From Arcticimaribacter sp002477625 (GTDB taxonomy: Bacteria > Bacteroidota > Bacteroidia > Flavobacteriales > Flavobacteriaceae), in NCBI GenBank assembly GCA_943846665.1, contig OX044358.1, forward strand, positions 1,364,001-1,428,000: a stretch of DNA of 64,000 bases. Reading direction: 5' to 3'. This document shows, in pieces, positions 10,007 through 19,277 of the stretch (its first letter is position 1; each line of letters begins with the position of its first letter). The notes beneath the pieces are model-generated. The model worked only from the letters and a program-made list of their open reading frames with translations. It searched no databases and was not told the DNA's origin. The position numbers and the translations under genes were made by a program.

Positions 10007-10783
10007 ATGAAAACAGAATTGAATGTTGCCTTGATTCAAACTGATTTGGTTTGGGAACAGCCCCAAGCCAATAGAAATCAGATCGAAACCTATTTCGAAC
10101 AACTCACTTCCAATACCGATGTGGTTTTTCTCCCCGAAATGTTTTCTACAGGTTTTAGCATGCACCCTGAACGAGTTGCCGAGCCCATGTCGGGCATCAC
10201 CATTCAGTGGATGAAACAGTGGTCCGAAAAACTTCAAATGGCAGTAGCAGGCAGTATTGCAATCGAAGAAGAAGGACAGTTTTACAATCGATTCGTATGG
10301 GTCAATGCAGATGGCAGCATCCATCATTACGATAAAAGGCATCGGTATACACCGGCAGGAGAACATGTCGCCTATCAAGCTGGTGCAACCGATGGAATTA
10401 TAAATTTTAAAGGATGGAAGGTATGTCTTAGAATATGCTACGATCTCCGTTTTCCCGTTTGGTCAAGAAATACTTCAGCGTATGATTTGTTGGTTTTTGT
10501 GGCCAATTGGCCGGCTCCAAGAATCCATGCATGGGATACGCTGTTGCAAGCACGTGCAATCGAGAATATGAGCTTTACCCTAGGTGTAAACCGAATCGGA
10601 TCGGATGCTAATGACAATGCATATCCCGGTCATAGTGCAGCCTATAACCCTTTAGGGGCTTGTTTGGGAACTGCGGAGAGTAAATCGGGTTTGGTTCAAG
10701 TAACTTTAAATAAAAAAGATCAAGAAGCGATAAGAACGCAATTGAACTTTCTTAACGATCGCGATTCGTTTCAGCTACAGTAA
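10007..10783 (+). CDS. Nitrilase-family omega-amidase (YafV-like)
   Basis: A carbon-nitrogen hydrolase of the omega-amidase branch, predicted to hydrolyse 2-oxoglutaramate or 2-oxosuccinamate, the products of glutamine or asparagine transamination. The catalytic triad is visible: Glu in VFLPEMFSTGF, Lys in HHYDKRHRY and Cys in LRICYDLRFPVW. At 258 residues it matches YafV-type enzymes, and no signal peptide is seen, so it should be cytoplasmic. Its 3' end overlaps the convergent Ig-like lipoprotein gene by 32 bp. Substrate choice within the family cannot be fixed from sequence alone. Confidence 0.88.
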   Translation: MKTELNVALIQTDLVWEQPQANRNQIETYFEQLTSNTDVVFLPEMFSTGFSMHPERVAEPMSGITIQWMKQWSEKLQMAVAGSIAIEEEGQFYNRFVWVNADGSIHHYDKRHRYTPAGEHVAYQAGATDGIINFKGWKVCLRICYDLRFPVWSRNTSAYDLLVFVANWPAPRIHAWDTLLQARAIENMSFTLGVNRIGSDANDNAYPGHSAAYNPLGACLGTAESKSGLVQVTLNKKDQEAIRTQLNFLNDRDSFQLQ

Positions 10784-12374
10784 AAGTTTCGTTTTGGTCC
10801 CAATTGGCACGTAAATCAATTTCACCATCCATATAAATTACTTCTTCGGGTTGAATTTTTTTCAAGTAATTTCCGGTATCCCACTGTTGATTGTTGTTGC
10901 GATCTTTGATGAGGCGAACACCATAAGTCCCCGGGAGTAGATAATCAAAAGTATAGCGATTGTTTTCACTTTTCAATGCTTTTCGAACGACATCTCCTCT
11001 TGCATCTAAAAGTTGGAGAAAGTAATTATAGGTTCCTTCCGGTTCCACCGTGAGGATGATGATCCCATAATCTTCTACTTTTTTGGTACCTAGAGTTATA
11101 TTTAAAGTATCGTTGGTACTCCCCCAAAAATCAGTTGCGGCATTGGGTAAAAGCTGAATCGTATAGCGATCATTGGGCGTTTTTTCAAAGTCAAAAATAA
11201 TTTTATTTTGGTTTGAATTGATCTTAGAAGTGAAAGGTACAACTAGTGAATCGACATCTCGTATTTCAATAAAATCATTGTCAACGGCTACCAGAGGTAG
11301 GCTAGCCTTTAGTGCCAAAGTGTCAAGAAAGTCAATACTCCCACGATGTGAAAAACTAAACTCTAAGGAATCTAATTTTGGTCGGACGGGCTTCACAATT
11401 TTTTGCTCAATAGAATCTTTTCCATTCAAATTAAACACTAAAGAATCGATTTCTTTGATTCCTGCAAACCAAAAATCCAAACTGTCCTGTTCCGTATGTT
11501 TGGTGATGAGGTATTTAAAATCTTCAGGCACCTCGCTTATGAGTTCAATATCTTTTCCAGTAGGATCTCCATAGTATCCAAAAACAATATGATGGTCGTT
11601 TATGTACTGCGGTCTTGCCCAATCAAAATTGGGTATTTCTTTAAACAAAACGGGGAATTTGAGCGAGTCTCTTGGGAGTTGAACAGCTTCGTCAAAAAAG
11701 CCAATTTTATCAATGTTCTGATCAAAAAGATAATTTTTTCCAACATCTTGAATGGCAATCATTTCATAAGCTCCTTCGCTGATGTTTTGTAGTTTGAAAT
11801 ACACACTGTCCAATGTATTCGCTATGTAAAAAGGTTTTCTTTTGTAGATAGTGGAATCGGTAAAAGTTGAATCAATGGGATATAAATGAACCGAGACAAA
11901 GGGTTCTGTTTCTTTTTCAAAAGCATCTTTTACAATGCCTTCTAGATAAAGCGAGTCGATAATTGCCCCAGTAGAAAACGTATAACTAAAAAAGGTTAGC
12001 GGATTATTTTCATTAAAATCTTCAATTGCAGATCCAAAATTGAAGGTGTAGGTCACATTTGGTTTTAGGGAGTCTAGAAGTCGGATCTCAATCTTTTTGC
12101 TTACCGTTGTTTCAGGGGTTATTTTATATTGACTCGGTTCTAATGGGGGAGATGTGATCAGTTGGGTTGCGATGTCTTTAAGTTTGATGTATTCATCAAA
12201 AACTAGGGTAATTTTTTCTTCATCAAATAAGGTGGTGTTTAGAGGAGGCGTAGATTTGATCAATACGGGGGGGATGCTGTCTTTTGCCCCTCCTGTTGGT
12301 GTTCCTCTTTTGGCGCAATGAGAAACCGATAGAATCAGAAGAATACCAAGGATGTAAACGAAATGTCTCCGCAT
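10752..12374 (-). CDS. Ig-like domain lipoprotein
   Basis: A 540-residue exported lipoprotein: the N-terminal MRRHFVYILGILLILSVSHC ends in a lipobox with Cys20. The next part, KRGTPTGGAKDSIPPVLI, STPPLNTTLFDEEKITLVFDEYIKL, is the typical opening of the Bacteroidota Big_5/SbsA Ig-like family. The C-terminal half resembles a prealbumin-like fold (GTYGVRLIKDRNNNQQWDTGNYLKKIQPEEV). The function is unknown; such proteins are presumed to be anchored in the outer membrane. It lies 37 bp downstream of comF on the same strand and probably shares its transcript. Confidence 0.85.
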   Translation of the reverse strand: MRRHFVYILGILLILSVSHCAKRGTPTGGAKDSIPPVLIKSTPPLNTTLFDEEKITLVFDEYIKLKDIATQLITSPPLEPSQYKITPETTVSKKIEIRLLDSLKPNVTYTFNFGSAIEDFNENNPLTFFSYTFSTGAIIDSLYLEGIVKDAFEKETEPFVSVHLYPIDSTFTDSTIYKRKPFYIANTLDSVYFKLQNISEGAYEMIAIQDVGKNYLFDQNIDKIGFFDEAVQLPRDSLKFPVLFKEIPNFDWARPQYINDHHIVFGYYGDPTGKDIELISEVPEDFKYLITKHTEQDSLDFWFAGIKEIDSLVFNLNGKDSIEQKIVKPVRPKLDSLEFSFSHRGSIDFLDTLALKASLPLVAVDNDFIEIRDVDSLVVPFTSKINSNQNKIIFDFEKTPNDRYTIQLLPNAATDFWGSTNDTLNITLGTKKVEDYGIIILTVEPEGTYNYFLQLLDARGDVVRKALKSENNRYTFDYLLPGTYGVRLIKDRNNNQQWDTGNYLKKIQPEEVIYMDGEIDLRANWDQNETFTVAETNRDR

Positions 12375-12411
12375 GAATCTTATTTTAAGTGCAAATTAAC
12401 GGATAAATCCC

Positions 12412-13107
12412 TTAAATCCTATAGCCGATCGTAGCAATGCTCAATTGATTTCCAGGGTTTTTCAAGAGCAACCTACCACAGGCATCTAGTGTAGCTCCCG
12501 TTGTGATTACATCATCGACCAGAAGCCAGTGCTTGGGATTGTTTTTTTTAAGGTTTAATTCAAACGTATTTTTCAAAACAGCATTCCGATCATCTTTTGT
12601 TTTTGCCAATTGCTTGGTGTTCCTCGTACGTAAAAGAAACCCTTCTACAAAGGGTACACCCAGATGTTGGGCAATAACGCTCCCGAAAAGTGTTGCTTGA
12701 TTATACCCTCTTTCTCGCTTACGTTTGGAGTGTAAAGGAACAGGAATTACAGCTTGAACATTTTGAAAGTCTTTTATGTGCTTTAAGAGCTCCCCCATTA
12801 AAGATCCAAAATAAGCTCCCAGTTGTTGCTGACCGCTGTATTTCAATTGATAAAGCATACGCTCCAAAATACTGTTTTTCTCAAAATAGCAAAGAGCCGT
12901 AGCGGCCTCAATTTTCAATAGGGTGTTTAGTTTTTGAACCATTGGATTATTCCCGTCTAAATGAAAATAGGTAAAGGGAAGTTGCAGTTGACAATGTACA
13001 CAAATGTCTTTTTCATGAGGAGTTAAAGGGCTATTGCAACCCAAACATTGAAGCGGAAAAAATAAGTTTACAAGGTCGCTAGCAAATTCTTTTACGAAGT
13101 TTTTCAT
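12412..13107 (-). CDS. comF: ComF family phosphoribosyltransferase-like protein
   Basis: A ComF-type protein associated with DNA uptake and natural competence in other bacteria. An N-terminal zinc-ribbon (CLGC and CVHC, residues about 19-38) is followed by a type I phosphoribosyltransferase domain with VIPVPLHSKRKRERGYNQA and the PRPP-binding loop WLLVDDVITTGATLDAC. At 231 residues it is full length. Members are cytoplasmic; their exact biochemical role is not settled. The gene diverges from glyS, with 52 bp between the start codons. Confidence 0.92.
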   Translation of the reverse strand: MKNFVKEFASDLVNLFFPLQCLGCNSPLTPHEKDICVHCQLQLPFTYFHLDGNNPMVQKLNTLLKIEAATALCYFEKNSILERMLYQLKYSGQQQLGAYFGSLMGELLKHIKDFQNVQAVIPVPLHSKRKRERGYNQATLFGSVIAQHLGVPFVEGFLLRTRNTKQLAKTKDDRNAVLKNTFELNLKKNNPKHWLLVDDVITTGATLDACGRLLLKNPGNQLSIATIGYRI

Positions 13108-13147
13108 GTAAAATAAGATTTGGTCTTCGTAAAATACGAAAAAGGAT

Positions 13148-13155
13148 TATTTTTG
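13148..13155 (+). promoter_or_regulatory. -7 promoter element giving a leaderless glyS mRNA
   Basis: TATTTTTG matches TAnnTTTG and ends only 4 nt (CCCC) before the glyS ATG at 13160. With the usual spacing of this element, transcription would start at or one base before the A of ATG. Confidence 0.6.
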
Positions 13156-13159
13156 CCCC

Positions 13160-14689
13160 ATGACAGATTTCAAAAAGATCATTTCACACGCAAAGGAATA
13201 TGGATTTATCTTCCCTTCTAGTGAAATATACGATGGCCTTAGTGCTGTATACGACTATGCTCAAAACGGAGTAGCCCTTAAAAAAAACATTCGCGATTAC
13301 TGGTGGAAATCGATGGTGCAACTGCATCATAATATCGTTGGAATCGATGCTTCTATTCTGATGCATCCCACAACTTGGAAGGCTTCTGGTCACGTGGACG
13401 CGTTTAACGATCCTTTGATTGATAATAAAGACTCTAAAAAAAGATATCGTGCGGATGTTTTGGTAGAAGATTACTGTGCCAAAATTGAAAATAAAATGGA
13501 TAAAGAAATTGCCAAAGCAGCTAAGCGTTTTGGGGAGGCTTTTAATCCTGAAGAATTCAAAACCACGAACCCACGGGTTGTTGGGTATCAAGAAAAAATA
13601 AATACCATCCTAAAGCGTTTGGGACAATCTTTGGAGAAAGAAGATTTAGAGGACGTTAAGAATTTAATTGAAGAGTTGGAAATTGCCTGTCCAGAATCGG
13701 GTTCAAGAAATTGGACTGAAGTCAAGCAATTCAACCTTATGTTTGGAACCAAATTGGGTGCTTCGGCAGAATCTGCAATGGATTTATATTTACGTCCTGA
13801 AACGGCTCAAGGAATTTTTGTAAACTTTTTGAACGTCCAAAAAACAGGACGTATGAAAATTCCATTTGGAATTGCACAAACAGGAAAGGCTTTTAGAAAC
13901 GAAATTGTTGCGCGTCAATTCATTTTCAGAATGAGGGAATTTGAACAGATGGAAATGCAATTTTTTGTTCCTCCAGGTACGCAGAAAGAATGGTACGATC
14001 AATGGAAACAAACCCGCCTCAGCTGGCATCTTTCTTTAGGGATGGGAGCAGAGAATTACCGTTTTCATGACCACGAAAAACTCGCACATTATGCCGATGC
14101 CGCTGCGGATATCGAATTTAAATTTCCTTTTGGCTTTAAAGAACTGGAAGGAATACATTCAAGAACTGATTTTGACTTGAAAAGCCACGAAGAATTTTCA
14201 GGAAAAAAACTACAGTATTTTGACCCAGAACGCAACGAAAACTACGTGCCTTATGTAGTGGAAACTTCGATCGGTCTCGACCGTATGTTCTTGGCTGTTT
14301 TTTCTTGGGCTTTGCGAGATGAAACGCTAGAGGATGGAAGTACAAGGACTGTATTAAAATTACCTGAGGTTTTAGCACCAACAAAGGTTGCGATTTTACC
14401 TTTGGTTAAGAAAGACGGTCTGCCAGAAGTAGCCCAAAAACTGATGGATGATTTGAAGTGGAATCACGCAGTTGCCTACGACGAAAAAGATGCGGTTGGA
14501 AGACGCTACCGTCGTCAAGATGCACTGGGAACTCCTTATTGTATTACCATCGATCATCAAACCTTAGAAGACCAAACGGTAACCATTCGCGATCGCGACA
14601 GTATGAAGCAAGAACGAATTGCCTTGGACGCTGTTGGTGGAATTTTGAATGAAAAACTGGATATTAAAAACTGGTTGCAGAATATTTAA
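13160..14689 (+). CDS. glyS: Glycine-tRNA ligase
   Basis: Charges tRNA-Gly with glycine. This is the homodimeric (alpha2, class II) form of about 500 residues, not the separate alpha and beta chains of E. coli. Visible family motifs are GFIFPSSEIY near the N-terminus, the class II motif 2 region (GIAQTGKAFRNEI, FIFRMREFEQMEMQFF), motif 3 (YVVETSIGLDRMFLAVF) and a C-terminal anticodon-binding domain (PTKVAILPLVKK). The ATG at 13160 is the only sensible start and lies 4 nt after a -7 box, so the mRNA is probably leaderless. No terminator is evident before xth. Confidence 0.97.
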   Translation: MTDFKKIISHAKEYGFIFPSSEIYDGLSAVYDYAQNGVALKKNIRDYWWKSMVQLHHNIVGIDASILMHPTTWKASGHVDAFNDPLIDNKDSKKRYRADVLVEDYCAKIENKMDKEIAKAAKRFGEAFNPEEFKTTNPRVVGYQEKINTILKRLGQSLEKEDLEDVKNLIEELEIACPESGSRNWTEVKQFNLMFGTKLGASAESAMDLYLRPETAQGIFVNFLNVQKTGRMKIPFGIAQTGKAFRNEIVARQFIFRMREFEQMEMQFFVPPGTQKEWYDQWKQTRLSWHLSLGMGAENYRFHDHEKLAHYADAAADIEFKFPFGFKELEGIHSRTDFDLKSHEEFSGKKLQYFDPERNENYVPYVVETSIGLDRMFLAVFSWALRDETLEDGSTRTVLKLPEVLAPTKVAILPLVKKDGLPEVAQKLMDDLKWNHAVAYDEKDAVGRRYRRQDALGTPYCITIDHQTLEDQTVTIRDRDSMKQERIALDAVGGILNEKLDIKNWLQNI

Positions 14690-14809
14690 AAGCGTTTAGT
14701 TTTTGACTTAATTCTTTTGTAAAAAGCATCCTTATCCATGGTTTGTAATATTGGATAACTTTTCCGAAACACGTTTTGTAAAAGCTAGAGAATGCTTACT
14801 TTAGCTAGG

Positions 14810-15580
14810 ATGAAAATCATTTCTTATAACGTCAACGGCATACGTGCTGCTTTTAAAAAAGATTTTATTGGCTGGTTAGATGCCACACAACCGGATGTGC
14901 TATGCCTTCAAGAGACTAAGGCACAAAAAGATCAAGTGGACATCGAAGCCATTGAAAAGTCGGGCTACCACCACTATTGGTTTTCTGCTCAAAAGAAAGG
15001 ATACAGCGGTGTAGCTCTTTTGTGTAAACAAAAGCCAAATCATATAGAATACGGCACCGGGATTGAACAAATGGATTTTGAAGGACGGTTAATACGTGCA
15101 GACTTTGACAACTGCTCTGTTATCAGTATGTACTTACCTTCGGGAACCAATACAGACCGATTGGAATATAAATTTCAATTCATGGATCAGTTCAGCGCTT
15201 ATCTCGAAAAACTAAAAAAAGAAATACCCAACCTTATCGTTTGTGGTGATTATAACATTTGCCATAAGGCAATTGATATCCACGATCCAGTTCGCAACAA
15301 AAATGTATCCGGGTTTTTACCCGAAGAGCGCGCTTGGATGGATCGTTTAGTCAATCAAGGATTTGTCGATTCGTTTCGAGAATTGAATCAAGAGCCCTAC
15401 CAATACAGCTGGTGGAGTTACCGTGCAAATTCGCGTGCAAATAATAAAGGCTGGCGTTTGGATTATGCCATGGTTAGTAGCCCAATTCAAAATAAAATAG
15501 CCCGAGCATATATTTTGTCCGAAGCCCATCATTCGGATCATTGCCCCGTGGTGGTTGAATTAGATTTTAAAAAAGAATAA
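14810..15580 (+). CDS. xth: Exodeoxyribonuclease III
   Basis: AP endonuclease/3' exonuclease of the ExoIII (EEP) family acting in base excision repair. The protein begins MKIISYNVNGIRAAFKK, with metal-binding and catalytic residues in LCLQETKAQ, VCGDYNICH and the C-terminal SEAHHSDHCPVVVEL. The start at 14810 gives 256 residues and fits the family; an in-frame codon at 14792 would add six residues. A box TACTTTAG (14797-14804, one base off the -7 consensus) lies between the two, which favours 14810. It is followed after 9 bp by the OmpA-family gene. Confidence 0.95.
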   Translation: MKIISYNVNGIRAAFKKDFIGWLDATQPDVLCLQETKAQKDQVDIEAIEKSGYHHYWFSAQKKGYSGVALLCKQKPNHIEYGTGIEQMDFEGRLIRADFDNCSVISMYLPSGTNTDRLEYKFQFMDQFSAYLEKLKKEIPNLIVCGDYNICHKAIDIHDPVRNKNVSGFLPEERAWMDRLVNQGFVDSFRELNQEPYQYSWWSYRANSRANNKGWRLDYAMVSSPIQNKIARAYILSEAHHSDHCPVVVELDFKKE

Positions 15581-15589
15581 GATTACAAG

Positions 15590-16528
15590 ATGAAAAAAAT
15601 AATACTCCTTACCCTTACAGCCGTTTCCCTTGTGAGTTGTGTTTCTTCCAAAATGTTCAATGAGATTGAAGGAAATTATGCTCAATTAAAAGTGGATCAT
15701 GCTGTTTTGGAAAAAGAAAACAGCGAACTTTTGATTCGTTACGATTCGCTTCGATATCATTACGGCGATTTGATGACCCAATTCGAACAGATTGAAATGG
15801 AACTTGATCGGTCAAAAAAGAGTTATGAAACACTCGAAGATTCTTATAAAGCCTTGGAGCAGAATAGTAATGCTGCACTACAAGAAAGCATTGAGCAAAA
15901 CAGAGGTTTACTGGACGAAATTCAATTGAAAGAATCTGAATTATCCGATGAACGATCAGATCTCGATTCTCTTCAAAACGAGCTTGCCTCCAAAATTGCT
16001 CGAGTAAACGAGTTGGAACGCGTAATTGCGAATAAAGAAGCGCTTCTTTCAAAATTAAAAAGTTCCTTGAGTAAAGCCCTTTTAAGTTTCGACGGGAAAG
16101 GATTAACGGTAGAACAACGCAACGGAAAGGTGTATGTTTCTATGGAAAATAAACTGTTATTTAAATCCGGAAGTTGGGCGGTCGGATCCGAAGGAAAACA
16201 AGCGATCAAACAATTGGCTATGGTACTCGAACAGAACAAAGATATTTCAGTTCTTATTGAGGGGCACACCGATGATGATCCCTATATCGGAGATTCGAAA
16301 TTATCGGGAAACTGGGACCTTTCGGTAAAAAGAGCCACTGCCATTGTGCGTCTTTTACTTCAAAATAAAGGGGTGATGCCCGAAAATATTACTGCTGCAG
16401 GAAAGGGAGAATACAGTCCTGTTGTTCCTAATTCTTCAGCGGATAATCGATCAAAAAACAGACGTATAGAAGTGATTTTAGCTCCAAAATTAGACGAAAT
16501 CGGAAAGTTACTTCAAGACCTAGACTAA
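15590..16528 (+). CDS. OmpA-family peptidoglycan-binding lipoprotein with coiled coil
   Basis: The 312-residue protein starts with a lipoprotein signal (MKKIILLTLTAVSLVSC, Cys17). A long heptad-rich coiled coil follows (residues about 25-155, rich in E, L, K and S), then an OmpA C-terminal domain (about 185-300) with the peptidoglycan-binding signature LIEGHTDDDP and the arginine motif NRSKNRRIEV. It should sit in the outer membrane and hold the cell wall at a distance set by the coil. It is spaced 9 bp after xth and 4 bp before the aldo/keto reductase, so the three are probably cotranscribed. Confidence 0.92.
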   Translation: MKKIILLTLTAVSLVSCVSSKMFNEIEGNYAQLKVDHAVLEKENSELLIRYDSLRYHYGDLMTQFEQIEMELDRSKKSYETLEDSYKALEQNSNAALQESIEQNRGLLDEIQLKESELSDERSDLDSLQNELASKIARVNELERVIANKEALLSKLKSSLSKALLSFDGKGLTVEQRNGKVYVSMENKLLFKSGSWAVGSEGKQAIKQLAMVLEQNKDISVLIEGHTDDDPYIGDSKLSGNWDLSVKRATAIVRLLLQNKGVMPENITAAGKGEYSPVVPNSSADNRSKNRRIEVILAPKLDEIGKLLQDLD

Positions 16529-16532
16529 ATTT

Positions 16533-17570
16533 ATGAAATACACTACATTACCCGGAACTGACATTGAGGTCAGTAAGATCTGCTTGGGTACCATGACTTT
16601 TGGGAACCAAAATACAGAAGCAGAAGGCTTCGAACAAATGGACTTAGCGCTAGACAAAGGAGTCAATTTTTTTGATACTGCCGAGTTGTATCCTGTTCCT
16701 GCAAATGCAAAAACACAAGGGGAGACGGAACGTATTATGGGAAACTGGTTTAAGAAAACCGGGAATAGATCCAAAATAATTTTGGCATCCAAAGCTGCAG
16801 GACCAGGATCCTATACAGCGCATATCCGTGAAAATTTATGCTTTAATAAAGCCAATATTATTGAGGCTTTAGACAACTCTTTGAAGCGTTTACAAACCGA
16901 TTACCTTGACTTATATCAATTGCACTGGCCCGAACGAATGACTAATTTTTTTGGACAACGCGGCTATTCTCACAATCCTAATGACCCCTGGGAAGAAAAT
17001 TTTGAAGCGATATTAGAAACCTTAGATGAACTTGTGAAAGCAGGGAAAATAAGACAGGTAGGATTGTCGAACGAAACGCCTTGGGGGATGATGCGGTACT
17101 TGGAAGCTTCAAAAAAGGGCTTACCAAAAATGATTACCATTCAAAATCCATACTCTTTACTCACCCGAGTTTTTGAAGTTGGAAATTCAGAAATTTGCAT
17201 GCGTGAAAATGTTGGCTTACTTGCCTATTCTCCTTTAGGTTTTGGTCGCCTAACCGGAAAGTATAGAGGCGGGCATAATTTAGACAAAGCACGTTTGACT
17301 TTGTTTCCCAACATGGCACGTTACAACAGCGACCAGTCCATCGAAGCGACAGAGCAATATTGCCAAATTGCCCAAAACCACGGAGTAAGTTTGACACAAA
17401 TGGCGCTTGCCTTTGTAAACAGTCAGCCTTTTTTAACTTCCAATATTGTTGGTGCAACGAGTGTAGAACAACTTCAAGAAAACATAGACAGCATTGACCT
17501 TACACTTTCTAAGGAGCTTTTAAAAGAGATCGAAGCAGTTCACAAGCAGATCCCAAATCCTGCGCCTTAA
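16533..17570 (+). CDS. Aldo/keto reductase (Tas-like)
   Basis: NADP(H)-dependent aldo/keto reductase of the Tas/YdhF-like branch, about 345 residues. The family TIM-barrel motifs are present: MKYTTLPGTDIEVSKICLGTMTFG, the catalytic Tyr in FFDTAELYPVP, the Lys in ILASKAAGP and the His in YQLHWPER. Cofactor-binding YSPLGFGRLTGKY and VGATSVEQLQENI follow. The physiological substrate is not predictable. It begins 4 bp after the OmpA-family gene and converges on the ABC ATPase gene, with a short CCTTA/TAAGG hairpin at the stop codon. Confidence 0.93.
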   Translation: MKYTTLPGTDIEVSKICLGTMTFGNQNTEAEGFEQMDLALDKGVNFFDTAELYPVPANAKTQGETERIMGNWFKKTGNRSKIILASKAAGPGSYTAHIRENLCFNKANIIEALDNSLKRLQTDYLDLYQLHWPERMTNFFGQRGYSHNPNDPWEENFEAILETLDELVKAGKIRQVGLSNETPWGMMRYLEASKKGLPKMITIQNPYSLLTRVFEVGNSEICMRENVGLLAYSPLGFGRLTGKYRGGHNLDKARLTLFPNMARYNSDQSIEATEQYCQIAQNHGVSLTQMALAFVNSQPFLTSNIVGATSVEQLQENIDSIDLTLSKELLKEIEAVHKQIPNPAP

Positions 17571-17582
17571 GCCATAAGGAGG

Positions 17583-19277
17583 TTAAAAAGCCACAGATGG
17601 AATTGCTTCAATCAGTTTTTGGGTTGGGAGTTCTTCGGGGTTTCGGTAGAGTTCATCGGCTTCTTTATATTCCACCAATTTCCCTTCGTGCATGACCATT
17701 ATTTTATCTGAAATGTATTGGACAACCGAAAGATCATGGGAGATGAATAGATAAGAAAGTTTTAATTTTTCTTGTAATTCATTCAGCAAATTCAATACTT
17801 GTGCTTGAACCGAGATGTCCAAGGCAGCAACCGATTCGTCACAAATCAGTACCTTGGGTTCTACGGCTAAGGCTCGGGCAATAACAACGCGCTGCCGTTG
17901 CCCTCCAGATAATTCATGCGGATAACGCTCGAAGAAAGCAGGGTCTAAACCAACCTGTTCTAGTAACGACAATACACGCTTTTTTTGTTCCGATTGCGGT
18001 AAAATTTTGTGGGCTACCAGCGGCTCCAAGATGGCATTTCCAATCTTTTTTTGAGGATGTAATGCGGCATATGGGTCTTGAAAAATAAACTGAACATCTG
18101 TACGTAGCGTTCTAATTTGTGCTGGATTTAAATCTTTTAGCGACTGTCCTTTGTAATGAATTTCACCAGAAGTAGGTTTGTCTAAATATACCAATGCCCT
18201 GCCTAAAGTCGATTTACCACAGCCAGAAGCACCCACCAACCCGAGAGTTTCTCCAGGATAGAGATCAAAAGACAAGTCGCGTACCGCAGTAAACTGTTCT
18301 TTCTTTCCAAACAACCCATTGGAAGAAGTGTAGGTTTTATAAAGCTTGCGAACCGAGAGTAAGGGCTCTTGAGTATACAGTTTTTCTAAACGCAGGCTTC
18401 GGTCTTGAGGATCTACATATTCGTTTACAACCAAATCATCACTGTAATCTTCAATTGTAGGCAATTTTTTTAGACGCTTATTGGGAGTTGGACGTGCCTG
18501 TATTAATGCCCTGGTGTAGCGTTCTTTTGGAGTTTTGAAAATTTCAGTAGGTGTTCCAGTCTCAACCACCTTCCCTTGATAAAGCACTACAATCTTATCG
18601 GCAAGTTGAGAAACTAAAGAAAGGTCATGCGAAATAAACAACACACTCATTTGAGTTTGCTTTTGTAATTCTTTTAAAAGATCGATTATTTCTTTTTGAA
18701 CTTGCACATCAAGCGCAGTTGTTGGTTCATCGGCAATGAGTAATTTGGGTTCATTCATCAAGGCCATTGCAATCATAACCCGCTGCTTTTGACCTCCACT
18801 AATTTCGTGTGGATATGCGCTGTAAATTCGTTCTGGATTGGGAAGTTTGACACGTTCAAAAGCTTCAACAACTTTGGCCTTTCGTTCTTTAGTTGAAAAA
18901 CGATTTTTAAAATGCTGCTGTATGATTTCGTCAACTTGAACACCACATTGCATGGTTGGGTTTAAGGATGATTGCGGTTCCTGAAACACCATACTGATTT
19001 CATTGCCTCGAAGTTGTTGCCATTCTTTTTCCGTTAAATCTAAAAGAGGCGTCTCTTCAAATAGCATTGTTCCAGAATCGATTTGGGTTTTATTTTTAGG
19101 TAATAGTCCCAACAGAGATAAAGCGGTTAACGATTTTCCGCTCCCCGATTCACCCACCATAGCTACGATCTCGTTGGGTGCAATGGAAAAGTTGATGTTC
19201 TTTAAAATCGATTTATGATCAATAGAAAGCGAAAAATCAACTACTTCGATGATGGTATCTTTTTTTATCGGAGCCAT
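17583..19277 (-). CDS. Dipeptide/oligopeptide ABC transporter, two fused ATPase domains
   Basis: A 564-residue protein with two complete peptide/nickel-type ABC ATPase domains, as in YejF. Walker A motifs are GESGSGKS and GASGCGKS; signature motifs are EISGGQKQRV and ELSGGQRQRV; Walker B segments are LLIADEPTTALD and VLICDESVAALD. It should energise uptake of oligopeptides together with two membrane permeases and a binding protein. None of these partners is in the window, so it must pair with subunits encoded elsewhere. It overlaps the upstream exonuclease gene by 13 bp, which suggests cotranscription. Confidence 0.93.
   Translation of the reverse strand: MAPIKKDTIIEVVDFSLSIDHKSILKNINFSIAPNEIVAMVGESGSGKSLTALSLLGLLPKNKTQIDSGTMLFEETPLLDLTEKEWQQLRGNEISMVFQEPQSSLNPTMQCGVQVDEIIQQHFKNRFSTKERKAKVVEAFERVKLPNPERIYSAYPHEISGGQKQRVMIAMALMNEPKLLIADEPTTALDVQVQKEIIDLLKELQKQTQMSVLFISHDLSLVSQLADKIVVLYQGKVVETGTPTEIFKTPKERYTRALIQARPTPNKRLKKLPTIEDYSDDLVVNEYVDPQDRSLRLEKLYTQEPLLSVRKLYKTYTSSNGLFGKKEQFTAVRDLSFDLYPGETLGLVGASGCGKSTLGRALVYLDKPTSGEIHYKGQSLKDLNPAQIRTLRTDVQFIFQDPYAALHPQKKIGNAILEPLVAHKILPQSEQKKRVLSLLEQVGLDPAFFERYPHELSGGQRQRVVIARALAVEPKVLICDESVAALDISVQAQVLNLLNELQEKLKLSYLFISHDLSVVQYISDKIMVMHEGKLVEYKEADELYRNPEELPTQKLIEAIPSVAF

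Noticed and set aside
9989..10378. 129-residue open frame antisense to the nitrilase gene
   Set aside because: Composition follows the codon shadow of the nitrilase, and it has no start context or recognisable domain. The same reasoning removes the other long antisense frames in glyS, sdhA, hemB, nrdA and elsewhere.
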